DNA of 64,000 bases from Desulfatirhabdium butyrativorans DSM 18734 (GTDB lineage: Bacteria; Desulfobacterota; Desulfobacteria; Desulfobacterales; Desulfatirhabdiaceae). Below the pieces are notes generated by a model. It saw only the letters and a list, made by a program, of their open reading frames with translations. It was not told where the DNA came from and did no database searches. Both the position numbers and the translations under genes were made by a program. The DNA lies in assembly GCF_000429925.1 (NCBI RefSeq), contig NZ_KE386985.1:121225-185224 (forward strand), in the 5' to 3' direction. The stretch's first letter is position 1, and each line of letters starts with the position of its first letter. Below, in pieces: positions 1 to 8,841 of the stretch.

Positions 1-2
1 CT

Positions 3-794
3 CTCGAATGTTTTATGGAAGCCGGCAGGATACTGCATCCGACGCTGAAGGTAACAGGGATTAGAGATGCACAGTTCCTGGACATGATCGAATGTCCCCC
101 GGGTGTGACGCGACATGCGCAGGTTCATTGCAGGACACTGTCGTGGAAAGCCAAAGAAGTGGTCTGCGAGGGATTCCTTTCGTCAAAAGGGATTTCGTTC
201 TCGCGCAGATCCGTTGAGCGAATGAACCCGGCATACAAGGCTCGGATTCTGCTGGGGATGACGCAGTGGGCCGACGTGGGATTGAGCGGTTTTCCCGTCA
301 GAATGGAAGAACTGGATTCCCGGTTCATGAATCACGAGGAAGTGATCAGCTGGTATGAAAAGCGAAGCGATCTGCAAGGCCGATATCGGGTTGTAGAAAC
401 GCTGGAAGGCACCGCTCCAAGAGCGGTCAGGGGCCGCGTGGTTTATCGCACCGGGGTGGATTTCAAGGCAACGAGAGAAACAAACTACCAGTATTCTCCG
501 TATCTTCTGGAAGCGCTGCTTCAGCTTGTGAACTTTCATGTCATCATGAGAGATGAGACTGAACAGCGCTCCATGATCCCGCTGCGCATCGGTGAGGTGA
601 TGTTCTGCCGCAAATGCTCGGATGGAGAAGAAGTGGATATCGAAGCACGTATGCGGGATCAGGATGATGAAGGGATCACCTGGGATGCCCGCGCTATAGA
701 CCTGGAAGGCAATGTACTCATGACCGTGAAAAAACTCGGAATGGGCTGGTTTTATAAGGCAGTGTCTGAAAAAAGTACCATTGTTGACGGTTGA
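3..794 (+). CDS. Polyketide-type dehydratase (hot-dog) domain protein, 5' end outside window
   Basis: The frame is already open at base 3, so the start lies upstream of the window; the ATG at 15 is probably internal. About 260 residues are visible. They resemble the C-terminal part of a PKS dehydratase: a segment reading YSPYLLEALLQLVNFH, then a strand-rich stretch ending in LEGNVLMTVKKL. In type I polyketide or polyunsaturated fatty acid synthases this domain removes water from the beta-hydroxyacyl-ACP intermediate. The catalytic His half is not visible here. The gene ends in TGA at 792-794, about 190 bases from the convergent SpoVR gene. Which synthase it belongs to cannot be judged; the family call is by resemblance only. 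Confidence 0.55.
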   Translation, partial: LECFMEAGRILHPTLKVTGIRDAQFLDMIECPPGVTRHAQVHCRTLSWKAKEVVCEGFLSSKGISFSRRSVERMNPAYKARILLGMTQWADVGLSGFPVRMEELDSRFMNHEEVISWYEKRSDLQGRYRVVETLEGTAPRAVRGRVVYRTGVDFKATRETNYQYSPYLLEALLQLVNFHVIMRDETEQRSMIPLRIGEVMFCRKCSDGEEVDIEARMRDQDDEGITWDARAIDLEGNVLMTVKKLGMGWFYKAVSEKSTIVDG

Positions 795-830
795 CGGAAG
801 AAGATTTGAGCCAGTTATGGCTACATGGCG

Positions 831-980
831 CCTGAACAGAAACCCTGTTTTCCTGGAAGTCCGAACCTGACAAGGGCAAGATTTACCTTAGTGTCTGAAC
901 GGAAAACACCTCTTCGGAGTAGCGCGTCGCCTGCGGGCAGGCAATGCGCTGTCCCGAATAGGGGTTTTCCTTCAAGTGCC
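831..980. repeat. Degenerate MITE-like repeat with TGCCTGAACGG-type ends
   Basis: The left part has CCTGAACAGAAACCCTG at 831. A second end-like motif, GTGTCTGAACGGAAAAC, starts at 890. The right end reads GGGGTTTTCCTTCAAGTGCC, a partial inverted match. Similar sequences occur at 13431, 17661, 19584, 32070, 55308 and 63898. The right end lies 2 bases from the SpoVR stop codon (983-985). Confidence 0.55.
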
Positions 981-982
981 CA

Positions 983-2623
983 CTACCTCAGGATGGTTTT
1001 CGAGAGTTTACGGTCCTCCATGGTGTAGAGCACCCGTTTCCAGGCAGCCGGAGGTGTTTCGGCCTCTTCCGGAACGCCCATGCCCGAAAACGTCATGATG
1101 GGCTCATCCGAGATCAGTTCGCTGGTCTCGAGCTTCACCGGTCCCCCCCACAGATAGGATACACCGATCAGAACATTGGGGATGAATTCGGTGACGAGTT
1201 GTTTGCCTTCGAATCGATGGTTGAGATACAGGATGTTTTTCTCCTGCCTGGGCGGCGGGATTTCGATATCGGGCGGATGATACAGGGAATCGATCACCAT
1301 GGCCCGGTAATCTTCCGCCTTGCGGCTTTTCACGATGTATTGCCATACCATCCGCTGTTCGTCGAGCCGCTGCTCGACAACGAAGAGTCGATACCGATCC
1401 ACGAAGCGTTGGTCAACGAAGCCGGAAATGAACTGAAAATCGTTCAGATTCCTGCGGATCTCGAAAATCCGGTCTCTGCCCCTGCCGGTAGTACGGTCGT
1501 ATCCCTCCCGCTGTCGATAATCGGATAACCGATCGTAGTCCCAATCCAGGCAGCCTTTTTCAGCCATTTCCTCGATATAGGCAAAAAGGCGCATGCCCAG
1601 GGCATAGGGATTCAATCCGACCCGCGGCAGGGATGTGACTTTTGCGTTGACCAGGGCGAAATCCACTTCATGGCCGTTGATTCGGTCATCCGCAAGAAAC
1701 AGCTTCTCATGCCAATAGCTGGCCCATCCTTCGTTCATGATTTTCGTGCGAATCTGCGGTTGGAAGAAGAGGGATGTGTCCCGCACGATCTGGACGATCA
1801 GTTTCATCCAGCGGTTTTCTTCCCGGTTCAGGAATGCCGAATGTTCCAGGATATATTGGACGGGATCGAGGCTTTCGCTTGGTGGGGCGATCAGGCTTTT
1901 GTTGAAAAAAGCCTCGAATTCGGGGTATTTTTGATTGACCTCCGAAAAGAAAATCTGGTCTGCGGATTCCCCATATTGATGGGTGGCTGCATTGTAGGCA
2001 TCGATTTCCTTCATGTATTCCGATATCCGGACCTGTTTGATGGACTGAAGAAACACGTCGAAATAGTAATCGAATCTTTTCGACGGGAGGGTTTCTGCCG
2101 GTTTGTCCTTCCTGGAGAGCAGGTCGTAATAGCCGACCAGATTGTCGATGCTTCGTGCGAATTCGATCACATAATCGGCCCAGCGGCCTTTCTCGTTGCG
2201 AAGCAGGGCGATGGTCCGCTTGTCCGATAGCGCCCGGCCGCAGAAATCGTCATCCCAGGTATGCTGGTAAAATGAATTGTTCTGGAAAAAGTCGATGTGG
2301 GCCAGTACGTGATAGAAAATCATCACATTCAGCCAGTCGGGGTTGTTGTCGTTATAGTATGAAATGGCGGGCCGGGTGTTGATGACGGTTTCGTAGGGAT
2401 TGTTCGGATAGAGCTCGTAGCGGCCTTTTTCCTTGAGCACTTCGACATCGTGCACCCAGTAATCGTAGAGGGTGGGGATCATGTACTTGGGAGAAAGCTC
2501 CAGCAGATCGCGGTTGGTCACGATGTATTCGAGGGTTTCCTCTTCGAAACGAAGACCGGCCGAACGGGCCCGCTCCTTGCAGCCCTCCATGATCCCTTTG
2601 GTGTGCTGATCGATCAGTTCCAT
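983..2623 (-). CDS. SpoVR family protein
   Basis: This 546-residue protein matches the SpoVR family in length and in its WASYWHEKLF and NPYALGMRLF-type motifs (roughly residues 300-350). SpoVR is named from Bacillus spore cortex formation, but it is widespread in non-spore formers, where it usually sits in one operon with the kinase PrkA and the DUF444 protein YeaH. Its biochemical activity is not established. Here it is alone: prkA and yeaH are about 33 kb away on the same strand (37383-39440 and 35450-36820). The start ATG at 2621-2623 faces xerD across a 130-base divergent gap. The stop codon abuts a dispersed repeat. Confidence 0.9.
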   Translation of the reverse strand: MELIDQHTKGIMEGCKERARSAGLRFEEETLEYIVTNRDLLELSPKYMIPTLYDYWVHDVEVLKEKGRYELYPNNPYETVINTRPAISYYNDNNPDWLNVMIFYHVLAHIDFFQNNSFYQHTWDDDFCGRALSDKRTIALLRNEKGRWADYVIEFARSIDNLVGYYDLLSRKDKPAETLPSKRFDYYFDVFLQSIKQVRISEYMKEIDAYNAATHQYGESADQIFFSEVNQKYPEFEAFFNKSLIAPPSESLDPVQYILEHSAFLNREENRWMKLIVQIVRDTSLFFQPQIRTKIMNEGWASYWHEKLFLADDRINGHEVDFALVNAKVTSLPRVGLNPYALGMRLFAYIEEMAEKGCLDWDYDRLSDYRQREGYDRTTGRGRDRIFEIRRNLNDFQFISGFVDQRFVDRYRLFVVEQRLDEQRMVWQYIVKSRKAEDYRAMVIDSLYHPPDIEIPPPRQEKNILYLNHRFEGKQLVTEFIPNVLIGVSYLWGGPVKLETSELISDEPIMTFSGMGVPEEAETPPAAWKRVLYTMEDRKLSKTILR

Positions 2624-2753
2624 GCGTCCGTGCCTTTCATGAAAAGGACAGGGGGCGGAGGCCGCCTTGAGGTGAGAAACGGGATGTGCTGTCGAACGGG
2701 CTCGGCATTTTTTTTACGTCAGATCGTTTTGCAAAGTCAATGGGAAGAATCCG

Positions 2754-3677
2754 ATGGAACAACGCCCCGAAATACCTGCAAGGAACATGCTGCATGTCTG
2801 GATCGATCGTTTCATCGCCTATCTGAAAGTTGAAAAAGGTCTCAGCAGAGCCACGGTGGAAGCCTATTCGGCGGACCTTGCCCGATATCAGGCCTCGATG
2901 ATGGCGGAGGGATGTTTGGCATTCTCGGAAGAGGATACGCTCGTGGTTCTGAAGCATCTGGTATCCCTCCGGAAAGAGGGGGTTGCCGCCCGCTCCCGCA
3001 GCAGGCATCTGGTCAGCATCCGGGGATTGTATCGCTTTTTGGTGCGGGAAGGGCAATTGAAATGCGATCCGACCCAGACCATCGATTTCCCCAAGACCGG
3101 ATTGCGTCTTCCGGATGTGCTTTCTGTGGACGAGGTCAACCGCTTGTTGCAGGCGCCGGACACCAGCACCCCTGTCGGGCTACGGAATGCGGCCATGCTG
3201 GAGCTGATGTACGCAGCGGGACTCCGGGTGTCCGAACTGGTAGGGGTCAAGGTTTTCGAAGTGAATACGGAAGCCGGTTTTGTTCGGGTCACCGGTAAGG
3301 GAGCTGCAGAACGGATTGTTCCCATCGGAGAGCCCGCAAGGCAAAAAGTCCTGCTGTATCGGGATACCGTAAGGCCAAGACTGCTCAAAGGAAAGGAGAG
3401 CCCCTATCTGTTTTTGGCGAGGTCGCCGAAACCCATGACCCGTCAGGGATTCTGGAAATTGTTCCAGCAATATGCCGCTTTGGCCCAGATTCAGAAAGAC
3501 GTTTCTCCCCATAGCCTTCGGCATTCTTTTGCCAGTCATCTGCTGGAGGGTGGAGCGGATCTGCGCTCCGTTCAGGTAATGCTTGGGCATGTCGATATTT
3601 CCACCACCCAGATCTATACCCATATCGCCAGGGAACAACTCAAACGGATTCATGAAACCTATCATCCAAGAGGATGA
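2754..3677 (+). CDS. xerD: Tyrosine recombinase XerD
   Basis: This 307-residue protein has an N-terminal SAM-like core-binding domain (about residues 12-100) and a C-terminal catalytic domain. The first catalytic Arg is R158 in YAAGLRVSEL; HSLRHSFASHLL carries the HxxR pair, LGHVDISTT follows, and the nucleophilic Tyr is in the terminal QIYTHI. XerD works with XerC at dif to resolve chromosome dimers. Length and motifs are those of the housekeeping XerD rather than a phage integrase, and no attachment repeats were seen beside it. It is transcribed divergently from SpoVR. Confidence 0.9.
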   Translation: MEQRPEIPARNMLHVWIDRFIAYLKVEKGLSRATVEAYSADLARYQASMMAEGCLAFSEEDTLVVLKHLVSLRKEGVAARSRSRHLVSIRGLYRFLVREGQLKCDPTQTIDFPKTGLRLPDVLSVDEVNRLLQAPDTSTPVGLRNAAMLELMYAAGLRVSELVGVKVFEVNTEAGFVRVTGKGAAERIVPIGEPARQKVLLYRDTVRPRLLKGKESPYLFLARSPKPMTRQGFWKLFQQYAALAQIQKDVSPHSLRHSFASHLLEGGADLRSVQVMLGHVDISTTQIYTHIAREQLKRIHETYHPRG

Positions 3678-3787
3678 GAACATTGAGGCATTGCCATGGA
3701 AACATCGCGTTTGAAAAGCGGTTCTTTGTTGACAATCCATCCCTATCTTCCTTAAGAAGGTACGGATGGTTGATCGTGAAAATGCCG

Positions 3788-3870
3788 CAGTGGGCGGTCG
3801 GCAGCAAATACCTGGCCTGTTTTCATCTGCGGGGGAGGAGACACCGCCATGAGCATTTCCTGTGGTGTTG
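3788..3870 (+). repeat. Fragment of the intergenic mosaic repeat
   Basis: The stretch contains GCAGTGGGCGGTCGGCAG, then TTTTCATCTGCGGGGG, then ACCGCCATGAGCATTTCCTG. The same blocks occur in the same order near 25012-25135 and in part near 28707-28860. It lies in the 248-base gap between xerD and the cyclase gene. Just upstream a short hairpin with CCATCC and GGATGG arms (about 3739-3770) follows a TTGACA box. I see no gene in this gap. Confidence 0.5.
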
Positions 3871-3925
3871 TTTGGGGCCATCGGGGTTCGAACCTACCAG
3901 CGAATGATCACCGGGAAATGGTGCC

Positions 3926-4951
3926 ATGAACGGGCTTTTGCTGATCGATGATGACGAAGGCGTTCGACGCTCCATTATCCGCGCCCTCAAGCGGGAGCCT
4001 TATGCCATTCAGGTGGTGGAGAACGGCGAGCGGGCCATCGATTATCTCCAGGAACATGCGGCGCATGTCTCCGTCGTGATCTGTGATTATAAAATGCCCG
4101 GCATGAACGGGATCGAAACCCTCGAGATTATCGGAAGGCTATATCCGGAGATCACCCGCATCGTCCTGACCGGTTATGCAACGATGAACATGGCCATCGA
4201 TGCGGTGAACCAGGCGGTTGACGGTTTTTTGATGAAACCTTTCGACAATGTCGAGCTCAGATCCAAGATTCGGGAAATTCAAACCCGCAGAAGGCTGCGA
4301 CAGTTCGTTTCGGAGCAGGTATACCGGGAAATCGCAGCTTCTCCCGATGCGCTGAACCCCCGGTTTCACGAAGCGACGATCCTGTTCTCGGATATCCGCG
4401 GATTTACCCAGATGAGCCGCAACCGCATGCCTGAGGAAATCGCCGAATTTCTCAATGTCCACTATTTCGTGCCGATGGGCGAGATCGTCTACGCCAATCA
4501 GGGAACGACGGACAAATGGATCGGTGACAGCATCATGGCCGTCTTCGGTGCATTCCATTTCCTGGAACACCATGCCGTACTCGCCGTAAAGACAGCCATC
4601 GCCATGCAGCGGAAGGCGGAACGAATCAACCGGGAGCTTGCCGACAACCCATCGTTTCAATTGGAAATCGGGATAGGTGTTTCCAGCGGAAGCGTTTTTT
4701 CGGGTGTTTTGGGATCGTTGCGGAAAAAGGAATTCACATCCATCGGCATGCCGGTAAACCTCGCATCGCGATTGCAAGCCATTGCCGGGCCCGGTGAAAT
4801 CCTGATCAGCAGGAGCACCCGTGATGCGTTGAACGGCTCGATTCCGGTGCAGGAACTGGATTCCATGCCAATCAAGGGATTCGATGAGCCTGTCCAGGTT
4901 TTTCGGGTGGCGCCGGAAGCCATGAATGGGAACGCGGGTTCGTCATTGTAA
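3926..4951 (+). CDS. Response regulator with class III adenylate/guanylate cyclase domain
   Basis: A REC domain fills residues 1-120: the DDD cluster at LLIDDDEG, the phospho-acceptor Asp in VVICDYKMPGMNG and the Lys in LMKPF. A class III nucleotide cyclase domain follows from about residue 150. Metal ligands are visible in ILFSDIRGFTQ and KWIGDSIMAVFG. The Lys of TDKW and the Thr of FTSIG sit at the substrate-selecting positions, which suggests a cAMP-forming class IIIb enzyme, and VNLASR carries the transition-state Asn and Arg. All catalytic residues appear present, so phosphorylation-controlled cAMP synthesis is expected. No kinase gene is adjacent, so its partner is unknown. A two-cNMP-domain protein at 60943-63393 is a possible cAMP reader, though far away. 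Confidence 0.88.
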   Translation: MNGLLLIDDDEGVRRSIIRALKREPYAIQVVENGERAIDYLQEHAAHVSVVICDYKMPGMNGIETLEIIGRLYPEITRIVLTGYATMNMAIDAVNQAVDGFLMKPFDNVELRSKIREIQTRRRLRQFVSEQVYREIAASPDALNPRFHEATILFSDIRGFTQMSRNRMPEEIAEFLNVHYFVPMGEIVYANQGTTDKWIGDSIMAVFGAFHFLEHHAVLAVKTAIAMQRKAERINRELADNPSFQLEIGIGVSSGSVFSGVLGSLRKKEFTSIGMPVNLASRLQAIAGPGEILISRSTRDALNGSIPVQELDSMPIKGFDEPVQVFRVAPEAMNGNAGSSL

Positions 4952-4983
4952 TCGCTGTCGTTGTCCTGAGCGGCTGCATGATT

Positions 4984-5093
4984 CCATTTTGAGGTCAAAA
5001 TGGTGTTCCGGCAATCATTCGAACGGAGACAGCGAAGTTCTCAACGGTATTCGTTCGAACGATTGCTGGAATCAAATCCGGGCCTTCGGCCCG
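4984..5093. repeat. Inverted-repeat element with hairpins between cyclase and glgP
   Basis: Three structures follow each other. CCATTTTGA and TCAAAATGG pair around GG at 4984-5003. TTCCGGCAATCATTCGAACG at 5006-5025 is matched by an almost perfect inverse copy at 5052-5071 (two mismatches). CGGGCC and GGCCCG pair around TTC at 5079-5093. The sequence from TCAAAATG to CGGAGAC recurs near 12081-12115, which marks a dispersed family. The last hairpin could act as a weak terminator ahead of glgP. Confidence 0.6.
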
Positions 5094-5209
5094 TTTGCCG
5101 CAAGCACAACCTAATTTGTTTTTCCTCAGGCGCTGCAGGGATCGCTCAAGATGCCGGGATATTCACCCTGGGATGAACGGTTCTGGCGCATCGGCATAGG
5201 AGGGTGATC

Positions 5210-7693
5210 ATGAAGGGATGTACCGGAACGAAAGCGTTGAAAAACGATACGGATAGCCTTCGAAGGGCCATCTGCAGGCATATTCGGTATGACCAGGCAA
5301 AGCGGTTGGAAGACGCATCGATTCGGGATGCTTTCATGGCCCTGACCCACAGTGTCCGGGATCGGCTGATCGAAGGGATGATTGCTACCCAGAACCGCTA
5401 CGAAAAGGCAAATGCCAAAAAAGTGTATTACCTTTCCATGGAATTTTTGATCGGCCGTCTGCTGGAAAGCGACATGATCAATCTGGGGATTTATGAATCC
5501 TGCTCCAGGGCGCTTTCTGCCATCGGGATGAAGATGGCCGACGTCATTCAGCAAGGTCCCGATGCGGCTTTGGGCAATGGCGGACTGGGAAGGCTTGCGG
5601 CCTGCTTTCTCGATTCCATGGCAACCCTTGGCATACCGGGCTTCGGGTATGGGATTTTTTATGAGTACGGGCTGTTCAAACAGGACATCGAAAACGGCTA
5701 TCAGAAGGAGAAGCCGGACCGGTGGATATCCGATGCCGGACCGCTTGCCGTCGAACGGCCGGAAGAAGCCTGCATCATTCCGCTTTACGGCCGGATCGAG
5801 CATGGGCAGGACCTTTTCGGCAATTACAATCCGATGTGGCTGGACTGGAAGGTGATTGTCGGCGTTCCCCACGACATTCCCGTCGCGGGCTTCGGTGGCC
5901 ATACGGTGAATTACCTGCGGTTGTATGCAGCCAAATCCTCCTCCGAGTTCGATATCCAGATTTTCAACACAGGCGATTATTTCAAGGCGGTCGAACAGAA
6001 AATCGGATCCGAAAACATTTCGAAAATCCTTTATCCAAGCGATACGATCGAAACCGGCCGTGAACTGCGCCTGATTCAGGAATACTTTCTGGTCGCCTGC
6101 TCGCTTCGCGATATCATCCACAAATATCAGAAACAATACCCAACGCTGGAGCATTTCCATGAACATGTTCAGATTCAGATGAACGATACGCATCCTTCCC
6201 TTGCCGTAGCCGAACTGATGCGCATTCTGGTCGATGAACAGGCGATGGAATGGAAGCGGGCCTGGGAAATCACCCAGGCCACACTGGCCTATACCAATCA
6301 TACCTTGTTGGCCGAAGCATTGGAAAAGTGGCCGGTTTCCATCTTCGATCATGTGCTGCCAAGACACATGCAGATCATTTACGAAATCAACCATCGTTTC
6401 CTTGCGGATGTTTCGATCCGGTGGCCTGCAGACGACGACAGGTTGAGGCGCATGTCGCTCATCGAGGAGGGGCCGGAAAAGCAGGTTCGGATGGCCCATC
6501 TGGCCATGATCGGCTCTCATTCCACCAACGGCGTGTCCGCACTGCATACCGAGTTGCTCAAGGTCTCGGTCGCCTCCGACTTCCATGATCTGTTTCCGGA
6601 GCGTTTCAACAACAAGACCAACGGCATTACCCAGAGACGCTGGCTGCTCAAGGCCAATCCGCTGCTTGCCGGGCTGATCACACAGACCATCGGTGACCAA
6701 TGGATCACCCAGCTCGATCTGCTCAGGCGTCTTGAGGCGCATGCCGCCGATCCGGAGTTTCAGGAACGCTTTGCGGAAGTCAAATACAAAAACAAGCTGC
6801 GTCTGCAGCAAATCATCTACGATGCCACCCGTATCGCCGTCGATCCATCCTCCATCTTTGACATTCAGGCCAAGCGCATCCATGAGTACAAACGCCAGAT
6901 GCTCAACGTGATGCACATCATTCACCAGTATCTGTCCATGGTGGAAGACGGCAGGGCCCCAAAGCATCCCAAGACCTATATCTTCGCGGGGAAGGCGGCT
7001 CCGGGGTACTGGGCGGCCAAACAGATCATCAAGCTCATTCACAATGTGGCGGATATCGTCAACCAGGACCCTCGGGTCGATGACATGATCAAGGTTGTCT
7101 TCATACCGGACTATCGGGTTTCGTTGGCGGAAACGATCATTCCTGCGGCGGATATCAGCGAGCAGATTTCCACGGCCGGGAAAGAGGCCTCCGGTACGGG
7201 CAACATGAAATTCGCGCTTAACGGCGCGGTGACCATCGGTACGCTGGATGGGGCCAATATCGAGCTGCAGGAAGAAATCGGAAGCGACAACATGTACGTT
7301 TTCGGACTGACGGCGGATCAAATTCAGGATCAACTGTGCAAAAAATCGTATAATCCGGTGGATCTCTATATGGGTAACGACAGCATCCGGCGGGTGCTGG
7401 ATGCCTTGTGGGGAAACCGGTTTGCACCGAAAGAGCCGGGCCTGTTTCAATGGATTTATTACCACATCCTCGAAAAAGGGGATGAATATCGGCATCTTGC
7501 CGACTTTCCATCCTACATTCAGGCGCAGGAAGCCATTCTGAACGATTACAGCGATCCGCTCAGGTGGCGGGAAAAAGCCATTCTGAATGTGGCGAGGATC
7601 GGCAAATTTTCCAGTGACAGGACCATCCTCGAATATGCGAGGGATATCTGGTGGATCGATCCGGTGCTGGAAACGGGCGGAAAAGCCGAATGA
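5210..7693 (+). CDS. glgP: Glycogen/maltodextrin phosphorylase (GT35)
   Basis: This 827-residue enzyme removes glucose from alpha-1,4-glucans as glucose 1-phosphate, using pyridoxal phosphate. The family signature EASGTGNMKFALNGA contains the PLP-binding Lys, and GNGGLGRLAACFLDS near residue 120 and MNDTHPSLAVAEL match glycogen phosphorylase. The length is typical. The ATG at 5210 is preferred because AGGAGG at 5198-5203 lies 6 bases before it; a GTG at 5204 is the alternative. The gene is first in a run of four genes joined by ATGA-type overlaps. Phosphoglucomutase (51348) and ManA (14127), elsewhere in the window, use the resulting sugar phosphates. Confidence 0.96.
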   Translation: MKGCTGTKALKNDTDSLRRAICRHIRYDQAKRLEDASIRDAFMALTHSVRDRLIEGMIATQNRYEKANAKKVYYLSMEFLIGRLLESDMINLGIYESCSRALSAIGMKMADVIQQGPDAALGNGGLGRLAACFLDSMATLGIPGFGYGIFYEYGLFKQDIENGYQKEKPDRWISDAGPLAVERPEEACIIPLYGRIEHGQDLFGNYNPMWLDWKVIVGVPHDIPVAGFGGHTVNYLRLYAAKSSSEFDIQIFNTGDYFKAVEQKIGSENISKILYPSDTIETGRELRLIQEYFLVACSLRDIIHKYQKQYPTLEHFHEHVQIQMNDTHPSLAVAELMRILVDEQAMEWKRAWEITQATLAYTNHTLLAEALEKWPVSIFDHVLPRHMQIIYEINHRFLADVSIRWPADDDRLRRMSLIEEGPEKQVRMAHLAMIGSHSTNGVSALHTELLKVSVASDFHDLFPERFNNKTNGITQRRWLLKANPLLAGLITQTIGDQWITQLDLLRRLEAHAADPEFQERFAEVKYKNKLRLQQIIYDATRIAVDPSSIFDIQAKRIHEYKRQMLNVMHIIHQYLSMVEDGRAPKHPKTYIFAGKAAPGYWAAKQIIKLIHNVADIVNQDPRVDDMIKVVFIPDYRVSLAETIIPAADISEQISTAGKEASGTGNMKFALNGAVTIGTLDGANIELQEEIGSDNMYVFGLTADQIQDQLCKKSYNPVDLYMGNDSIRRVLDALWGNRFAPKEPGLFQWIYYHILEKGDEYRHLADFPSYIQAQEAILNDYSDPLRWREKAILNVARIGKFSSDRTILEYARDIWWIDPVLETGGKAE

Positions 7694-8841
7694 AGGGGAT
7701 ATTCTGGTTTTGTCTGTTATCCATGCTGTATACGCTCATCGGATATCCCTGCTGGCTGTGGATGCTCGCCAGGGTGGCGCCGAGGCCGATTCGCAAAGGA
7801 AAACATACGGAGGCGGAGGCGCTTCCGACGATTTCCATCATTCTGGCTGCCAGAAACGAGGGGGAGCGGATCGAAAATCGCATCCGCAATCTCCTGGAGC
7901 AGCGGTATCCAGTCGAAAAGATGCAGTTGATCCTTATCGATGACGGCTCCGGGGATGAGACGGCGCTCAAGATCCGTTCCTGTTTTGATACGCTTCCGAA
8001 GAACCTTCCGAAAATGTTTCTGAGCCATCACCCCTCGAAAGGCAAACCCTGGTGTATCAACAGTGCTGCAGAAGGCGCCACTGGTGAAATACTCGTCTTC
8101 TGTGATGCCCGGCAACGGTTTGGGGCGGATGCCCTGCAGGAAATGGTTCTGAACTTCAGTGATCCGGCGGTGGGCTGTGTCAGCGGGGAGCTTGTTTTCG
8201 AGACGACGGCGGGAAGCGATATCCAGGTCGAGATGGGTTCCTACTGGAAATTCGAAACATGGATCCGGGGCCTCGAATCCCGTACCGGATCGGTGGCGGG
8301 TGCGACCGGCGCCATTTACGCGCTGCGAAAATCTCTTTTTCGGCCGATTCCGCAAGAGACCATTCTGGATGATGTGCTTATCCCATTGAGGGCCGGACTT
8401 GCCGGTTACCGGATCGTATTCGAGCATGGGGCGAGGGCTTATGATGTGGTTTCAAAAGACATGGAACAGGAGCGGCGTCGAAAAATCCGGACTCTGGCCG
8501 GAAACTGGCAATTGCTTTTTCTGGAACCGGCGCTGGCGCATCCACGGAAAAATCCCCTCTGGTTTCGGTTCATGTCCCATAAAATCCTGCGATTGATCGT
8601 GCCATACTGGGCCATTTGCATGGTCATTGCGGCCATGGCGATTCGAGATGCCTTCTCCATAGCCGTTCTTGCGCTGTTTTTCGCTTCGGTGCTCCTGGCG
8701 CTTGCGCCGCCGCAGAAGCTGTCGGGGGCTGGATTGGGTAAGCCTGCCCGGATCTGCCGGGCCGTCATTTTTCTGTATGCCTTTGCGGCAATCGCTCCCT
8801 TGCGGCTGCTGTTCTCTCCGCGTTCACTCTGGTCAAGATGA
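7690..8841 (+). CDS. Glycosyltransferase family 2, membrane-associated
   Basis: This 383-residue protein begins with a hydrophobic helix (residues 3-22), followed by a GT-A domain. LIDDGSGDET is the nucleotide-sugar site, CDARQ the DxD-like position, and DDVLIPLR plus RRRKIRTLAGNW resemble the acceptor and QxxRW-like segments of processive GT2 enzymes. Two or three membrane helices follow at the C-terminus (about residues 305-375). The ATG overlaps the glgP stop by 4 bases (ATGA), which argues for translational coupling. The product is expected to be an exopolysaccharide or glycolipid; donor and acceptor are unknown. Confidence 0.85.
   Translation: MKGIFWFCLLSMLYTLIGYPCWLWMLARVAPRPIRKGKHTEAEALPTISIILAARNEGERIENRIRNLLEQRYPVEKMQLILIDDGSGDETALKIRSCFDTLPKNLPKMFLSHHPSKGKPWCINSAAEGATGEILVFCDARQRFGADALQEMVLNFSDPAVGCVSGELVFETTAGSDIQVEMGSYWKFETWIRGLESRTGSVAGATGAIYALRKSLFRPIPQETILDDVLIPLRAGLAGYRIVFEHGARAYDVVSKDMEQERRRKIRTLAGNWQLLFLEPALAHPRKNPLWFRFMSHKILRLIVPYWAICMVIAAMAIRDAFSIAVLALFFASVLLALAPPQKLSGAGLGKPARICRAVIFLYAFAAIAPLRLLFSPRSLWSR

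Noticed and set aside
2754-3677. XerD as an integrase marking a genomic island
   Set aside because: Sequence and length are those of the housekeeping recombinase, and no attachment repeats or phage genes adjoin it.
3880-3900. GGGGTTCGAACCTACC looks like a tRNA T-arm
   Set aside because: No acceptor, D or anticodon arm can be found upstream, and no CCA end; most likely a chance palindrome.
5126-7495. A very long open frame antisense to glgP
   Set aside because: It has no family resemblance and mirrors a strongly conserved gene; long antisense frames are common opposite GC-rich coding DNA. The same applies to those opposite the radical SAM gene (12155-13564), the two-domain kinase (15961-17796) and cheA (33040-34287).
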